Of a DNA stretch of 64,000 bases, positions 60,076 to 64,000 are shown in pieces. Location of the stretch: positions 124,001 through 188,000 of the forward strand of contig OY769916.1 in the NCBI GenBank assembly GCA_963669265.1, read 5' to 3'. The notes below the pieces were generated by a model. It worked only from the letters and a program-made list of their open reading frames with translations, had not been told where the DNA came from and searched no databases. The position numbers were made by a program, and so were the translations under genes. This DNA is from SZUA-547 sp963669265 (GTDB lineage Bacteria > Pseudomonadota > Alphaproteobacteria > Rhodobacterales > Rhodobacteraceae). Positions within the stretch are counted from its first letter, which is position 1; every line of letters begins with the position of its first letter.

Positions 60076-61647
60076 ATGACTCACTCGATTCCGGCCGAGC
60101 ACCAGAGAGTGCTCATCATCGATTTCGGCAGCCAAGTGACGCAGTTGATCGCGCGGCGGCTGAGGGAGGCGGACATCTATTGTGAGATTCACCCGTTCAA
60201 CAATGTGGACGCGGCCTTTATCGCCGGTTTCGGACCCAAGGCGATCATCCTGTCAGGCGGGCCATGCAGCGTGACGGACGCGGACGCCCCCCTGCCCCCG
60301 ATGGAGGTGTATGAGGCGGGCGTTCCCGTTCTCGGCATTTGTTATGGTCAGCAGGCGATGGTCAGCCAACTGGGCGGCAAGGTCGAGGGCGGTCATCATC
60401 GGGAGTTCGGCCGCGCCTTCGTCACCCTTCAGCAAGATGCGGCCCTTTTCGAGGATCTCGCGCCGATCGGCGAGACCGAGGAAGTCTGGATGAGCCATGG
60501 CGACCGGGTCACCGCGATGCCAGACGGGTTTCGCGTGCTCGGCGGGTCCGAGGGCGCGCCCTACGCCATCATCGCTGACGAGGCGCGCAAATTCTACGCG
60601 GTGCAGTTTCATCCCGAAGTCGCCCATACGCCCAACGGCGCGCGGATGCTGCGCAACTTTACCCACGCCATCGCAGGGTTGACCGGCGACTGGACGATGG
60701 CGGCCTATAAGGACCAGGCGATCGAGGCGATCCGCGAGCAGGTCGGCGACGCCAAGGTGATTTGCGGCCTCTCGGGCGGCGTCGACAGTTCCGTCGCCGC
60801 GGTGCTGCTCCATGAGGCGATCGGGGATCAGCTGACTTGCGTCTTCGTTGATACCGGCATGATGCGGATGAATGAGGCGGATGAGGTCGTGAGTCTCTTT
60901 CGCGACCATTACAATATCCCGCTGATCCATTCGGACGACTCGGACCTCTTCATCGGCGAGCTTGAAGGCGTCACCGATCCGGAAGAAAAGCGAAAGACCA
61001 TCGGCAGGCTGTTCATCGATGTGTTCGAGAAACACGCCAATGAGGTCGGAGACGCGAAATTCCTCGCCCAGGGCACGCTCTATCCGGATGTGATCGAATC
61101 CGTGTCCTTCTCTGGCGGGCCGTCAGTGACGATCAAGAGCCACCACAATGTCGGTGGTTTGCCTGAGCGGATGAATATGGAGCTGGTCGAGCCACTGCGG
61201 GAACTATTCAAGGACGAGGTCCGCGCTTTGGGGCGAGAGCTCGGTCTGCCGCAGAGTTTTATCGGTCGCCATCCCTTCCCCGGCCCCGGGCTGGCGATTC
61301 GCTGCCCCGGCGAAATCACCCGCGAGAAGCTGGCGATTCTGCGCAAGGCGGACGCCGTTTACCTGGACGAAATCCGCAATGCGGGTCTTTATGATGAGAT
61401 CTGGCAGGCCTTCGCCGTGCTCTTGCCGGTGCGCACCGTGGGCGTCATGGGCGATGGACGCACCTATGAATATGTCTGCGGACTCAGGGCTGTAACCTCG
61501 GTCGATGGCATGACTGCGGACTATTATCCGTTCCCACATGACTTTCTCGGACGAGTCGCGACTCGAATCATCAATGAGGTGAATGGTGTGAATCGAGTTG
61601 TCTATGATGTAACCTCCAAGCCGCCCGGAACGATCGAGTGGGAGTAA
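60076..61647 (+). CDS. guaA: GMP synthase (glutamine-hydrolysing)
   Basis: A 523-residue enzyme converting XMP to GMP. The N-terminal class I glutamine amidotransferase has the nucleophile in VLGICYGQQAM near residue 87 and HPEV in AVQFHPEVAHTP. The ATP pyrophosphatase domain has the P-loop GLSGGVDSSVAA near residue 230, and the C-terminal dimerisation domain includes HHNVGGLPERM, GRHPFPGPGLAIRCPGEI and the terminal KPPGTIEWE. All key residues are intact. The COG3650 gene follows after six bases. Confidence 0.98.
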   Translation: MTHSIPAEHQRVLIIDFGSQVTQLIARRLREADIYCEIHPFNNVDAAFIAGFGPKAIILSGGPCSVTDADAPLPPMEVYEAGVPVLGICYGQQAMVSQLGGKVEGGHHREFGRAFVTLQQDAALFEDLAPIGETEEVWMSHGDRVTAMPDGFRVLGGSEGAPYAIIADEARKFYAVQFHPEVAHTPNGARMLRNFTHAIAGLTGDWTMAAYKDQAIEAIREQVGDAKVICGLSGGVDSSVAAVLLHEAIGDQLTCVFVDTGMMRMNEADEVVSLFRDHYNIPLIHSDDSDLFIGELEGVTDPEEKRKTIGRLFIDVFEKHANEVGDAKFLAQGTLYPDVIESVSFSGGPSVTIKSHHNVGGLPERMNMELVEPLRELFKDEVRALGRELGLPQSFIGRHPFPGPGLAIRCPGEITREKLAILRKADAVYLDEIRNAGLYDEIWQAFAVLLPVRTVGVMGDGRTYEYVCGLRAVTSVDGMTADYYPFPHDFLGRVATRIINEVNGVNRVVYDVTSKPPGTIEWE

Positions 61648-61653
61648 TGGAGT

Positions 61654-62202
61654 ATGCGTGCGTGGCGTTTTTATGAGTTTTTACTGATCGCTATGGCGAT
61701 CATTTCAACGACTGTCTTCACTCAATCCGCGCACGCTGAGGCGCTCTCTGAAGAGAACTCGGTCGTGGCGCAGGCGGGGTCCTCCTCCTCCGATCCGCTG
61801 CCCGTGGAAGGGCCGTCCGGGCAGCCTCAATCATTGGATGATATTCTGGCCAGCGCGGGTCTTGCCCCCCCAGACACCGCGTTGCCGGAGCAATTGCTGT
61901 GTTTCGGTAATGAGCCGTTCTGGTCGCTGACAATAGAGGGCGGAGTCATGGCGGCCTACAACACGCCCGAGCAGGAACTCGCGCAGTCTTACACCGTGGA
62001 AGAAGCGCATACTGCACGCGGACGCCCCGAATATCCCATAGCTCTGGATCTGAACGCTGGCCTGAAAACCGGTCTCGCGGTGATCAACTACGAGGCGTGT
62101 TCCGACGGCATGTCGGATGCGACCCATCTCTGGAGTTCCCAGATCTATCTGAAAGACCAGAGCGGAGCGAAGTTGCTGACCGGATGTTGCCGCGCGCCTT
62201 GA
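61654..62202 (+). CDS. COG3650-type exported protein
   Basis: A 182-residue protein with an N-terminal membrane or signal helix (YEFLLIAMAIISTTVFTQSAHAE), a Ser/Pro-rich linker and a C-terminal domain with LCFGNEPFWSLTIEGGVMAAY, VINYEACSDGMSDATHLW and a terminal LTGCCRAP. This FGNEPFW / CSDGMSD / GCC pattern is that of the COG3650 family, found in lipoproteins such as YoaF-like proteins. Two or three cysteines may form disulfides in the periplasm. Function unknown. The ATG follows GGGAG. It directly follows guaA, probably without functional connection. Confidence 0.82.
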   Translation: MRAWRFYEFLLIAMAIISTTVFTQSAHAEALSEENSVVAQAGSSSSDPLPVEGPSGQPQSLDDILASAGLAPPDTALPEQLLCFGNEPFWSLTIEGGVMAAYNTPEQELAQSYTVEEAHTARGRPEYPIALDLNAGLKTGLAVINYEACSDGMSDATHLWSSQIYLKDQSGAKLLTGCCRAP

Positions 62203-62333
62203 GCGGCCTGCGACGCTCCAATTCCTGAATCTCTTGTTGCGTGACGGGTTTGCCCCCACGCCCTGCCGTGCTATCCGCCTTGTGGAGGGTCGAAACGCCG
62301 CCAACGAAATTGGCGGGAATTGAGGAGCACACC

Positions 62334-62867
62334 ATGAATCTCGATGCTATTTCGGCGGGTGAAAACCCGCCTTCGGATATCAATGTTGTCATCGAGGTCC
62401 CGATTGGCGGCGAACCGATCAAATACGAACTGGACAAGGATTCCGGCGCGCTGGTTGTCGATCGCTTCCTCTATACGCCGATGCGCTATCCCGGCAATTA
62501 CGGCTTCGTGCCCCATACACTGTCCGATGACGGGGATCCGATCGACGTTCTCGTGGCCAACACCCGTGGTATTGCACCGGGCGCGATCCTGAACTGCACC
62601 CCAGTTGGCGTGCTGGTGATGACGGACGAGGCTGGACAAGACGAGAAGCTGATCGCCGTGCCGAGCCTCAAAACGACCCAGCGCTACAAGAATGTGCGGA
62701 ACTACAGCGACTTGCCGGATATTACGATTCACCAGATCGAACACTTTTTCGAGCACTACAAGGATCTCGAAGGCGACAAGTGGGTGAAAATCGACCGCTG
62801 GGGTGATCGCGAGGAAGCTGAGTCGATGTTGATGGAATCGATTCGCCGCTACGAAGAATCATCGTAA
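62334..62867 (+). CDS. ppa: Inorganic pyrophosphatase, family I
   Basis: A 177-residue soluble pyrophosphatase. VIEVPIGGEPIKYELDKDSGALVVDRFLYTPMRYPGNYGFVPHT leads to the metal signature DDGDPIDVLV near residue 66, and KTTQRYKNVRNYSDLP and FFEHYKDLEGDKWVKI end the active-site barrel. It pulls biosynthetic reactions by hydrolysing pyrophosphate. GAGGAG upstream fixes ATG 62334. The membrane pyrophosphatase gene hppA starts 183 bases downstream on the same strand. Confidence 0.97.
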   Translation: MNLDAISAGENPPSDINVVIEVPIGGEPIKYELDKDSGALVVDRFLYTPMRYPGNYGFVPHTLSDDGDPIDVLVANTRGIAPGAILNCTPVGVLVMTDEAGQDEKLIAVPSLKTTQRYKNVRNYSDLPDITIHQIEHFFEHYKDLEGDKWVKIDRWGDREEAESMLMESIRRYEESS

Positions 62868-62873
62868 CGCTTA

Positions 62874-62894
62874 GGCGGCCCGGTCAGGGCCGCC
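62874..62894 (+). repeat. GC-rich hairpin after ppa
   Basis: GGCGGCCC (62874-62881) and GGGCCGCC (62887-62894) form a perfect eight-base-pair stem with the loop GGTCA, seven bases after the ppa stop. There is no T-run, so it may stabilise the 3' end of the ppa mRNA or act as a weak terminator before hppA. Confidence 0.5.
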
Positions 62895-63050
62895 AACCGC
62901 GCCAGCTGCGCAAGTTCAGGCATTTCGCGCTCGCGAAACGCGCCTGCGAACAACTTAATCCAATCAGACGCCAAATTGCCGCGGCATTCGCTTGAAAGCC
63001 TGCGCGGTTTCCGCTCTTTTGCGCCGCAGGGAACAAGGGAGTGAACGTCA

Positions 63051-64000
63051 ATGGCAATACTCGCAATCATAATCTGCGGGGCGTTTTCGATCGTCTATGG
63101 CGCATGGGCCATCAAATCGGTCCTGGCGCAAGACGCCGGAAATGAACGCATGCAGGAGATCGCTGGCGCGATCCAGGAAGGCGCGCAAGCGTATCTGACG
63201 CGGCAATACACAACCATCGCCATCGCCGGAGCGGTGATCTTCGTCATCGTTGCGGCGCTTTTGGGCATTCCGGTCGCCATCGGTTTTCTGATCGGCGCTG
63301 TGCTTTCGGGCGCGGCGGGCTTTATCGGGATGCTGGTCTCCGTTCGGGCCAATGTGCGCACGACGCAGGCCGCCAGCCAAAGCCTGAGCGCGGGTCTGGA
63401 CGTCGCCTTCAAGGCCGGCGCTGTCACCGGCCTTCTGGTGGCCGGTCTCGCGCTTCTCGGCGTGGCGCTTTACTACGGCATTCTGACGGGCATCGGCGGG
63501 CTTGAGCCGAGCGACCGCACCGTGATCGACGCGATGGTCGCCTTGGGCTTCGGCGCATCGTTGATCTCGATTTTCGCGCGTCTCGGCGGTGGCATTTTCA
63601 CCAAGGGCGCTGATGTTGGCGGCGATCTGGTCGGCAAGGTCGAGGCGGGCATTCCCGAGGATGACCCCCGCAACCCCGCCACCATCGCCGACAACGTGGG
63701 CGACAACGTCGGCGACTGCGCCGGCATGGCGGCCGACCTCTTCGAGACATACGCCGTGACCGTCGTTGCGACCATGGTGCTGGGTTCGATCTATTTCTCC
63801 GGCACCGATCTCTTGGACTCGGTGATGCTGTATCCGCTGGCGATCTGCGGAATCTGTGTGCTGACTTCTATCGCAGGCACGTTCTTCGTGAAGCTCGGGG
63901 CCAGCCAGTCGATCATGGGCGCGCTCTACAAAGGGTTCATCGCGACCGGCGTGCTGTCTCTGATCGCGCTCTATCCTCTAACCGCGATCATCTTCCCCGA
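63051..64000 (+). CDS. hppA: Membrane-bound proton-translocating pyrophosphatase, 5' part
   Basis: The first 316 residues of an integral membrane pyrophosphatase that couples pyrophosphate hydrolysis to ion pumping; the gene runs off the window. Several membrane helices are visible. The cytoplasmic catalytic core shows EGAQAYLTRQY near residue 43, GGGIFTKGADVGGDLVGKVE and IPEDDPRNPATIADNVGDNVGDCAGMAADLFE near residues 180-225, the pyrophosphate and magnesium site. The residue that decides potassium dependence lies downstream and is not visible. AAGGGAG precedes the ATG. The gene is not bounded by a stop inside the window. Confidence 0.97.
   Translation, partial: MAILAIIICGAFSIVYGAWAIKSVLAQDAGNERMQEIAGAIQEGAQAYLTRQYTTIAIAGAVIFVIVAALLGIPVAIGFLIGAVLSGAAGFIGMLVSVRANVRTTQAASQSLSAGLDVAFKAGAVTGLLVAGLALLGVALYYGILTGIGGLEPSDRTVIDAMVALGFGASLISIFARLGGGIFTKGADVGGDLVGKVEAGIPEDDPRNPATIADNVGDNVGDCAGMAADLFETYAVTVVATMVLGSIYFSGTDLLDSVMLYPLAICGICVLTSIAGTFFVKLGASQSIMGALYKGFIATGVLSLIALYPLTAIIFP

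Overview
The window is GC-rich, gene-dense chromosomal DNA from an alphaproteobacterium, most likely Rhodobacterales or a close relative. Several things point there: the order iscR, cysteine desulfurase, sufB, sufC, sufD, two YIP1-type membrane genes, sufS; the divergent DUF6456/DUF6477 pair; an NDUFA12-type complex I accessory subunit; an RNase E whose S1 domain is split by a long acidic insertion; and an RF2 gene without the programmed frameshift. About 60 protein genes are supported. I saw no rRNA, tRNA, CRISPR array, insertion sequence or prophage.

Layout. 0-13 kb: the end of a FrnE-type DsbA gene, mfd, a small membrane protein, hemB, a PQQ-type sugar dehydrogenase, a DUF2237 protein, a SYLF/YSC84 protein, rpe, a 3-hydroxyisobutyrate-type dehydrogenase translationally coupled to an amidoligase, and a penicillin-acylase-family hydrolase. 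13-23 kb: a minus-strand iron-sulfur assembly cluster running from iscR (23.0 kb) to sufS and a CDF metal transporter (13.3 kb). Three small accessory genes sit between sufB and sufC, including a 54-residue membrane protein. An IscR-type operator overlaps the iscR promoter. 23-38 kb: an alpha/beta hydrolase, anmK, tyrS, a 1187-residue AsmA-like protein, a Bcp peroxiredoxin, an M23 peptidase overlapping a bactofilin gene, an MFS transporter, prfB, mrcA and a periplasmic amidase. This stretch is rich in peptidoglycan genes. 38-53 kb: rne with a long leader, an aminotransferase, an M48 protease, a DsbA-like protein, accB-accC, aat, then a minus-strand run tgt, NDUFA12, mlaD, methyltransferase, DUF2155, and a secreted glycerophosphodiesterase. 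53.2-55.3 kb: a visibly AT-richer island with a LicD/fukutin-type transferase coupled to a CTP-dependent cytidylyltransferase. 55.4-64 kb: sufT and a SufA-like carrier (32 kb from the rest of the suf genes), TfoX-N, tpiA, a DUF1992 protein, a Lys/Ala-rich protein with a helix-hairpin-helix tail, DUF6456, DUF6477, guaA, a COG3650 protein, ppa and the start of the membrane pyrophosphatase hppA.

Most of the window is housekeeping. The parts most worth following up are the LicD/cytidylyltransferase pair next to a glycerophosphodiesterase (a possible CDP-glycerol-based surface decoration module); a shared TGC-rich operator at two unrelated promoters (30.66-30.72 kb and 58.43 kb); the basic HHH protein at 57.7 kb; the amidoligase-dehydrogenase pair; and the small proteins inside the suf cluster. 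I did not find a clear new defence or mobile system.
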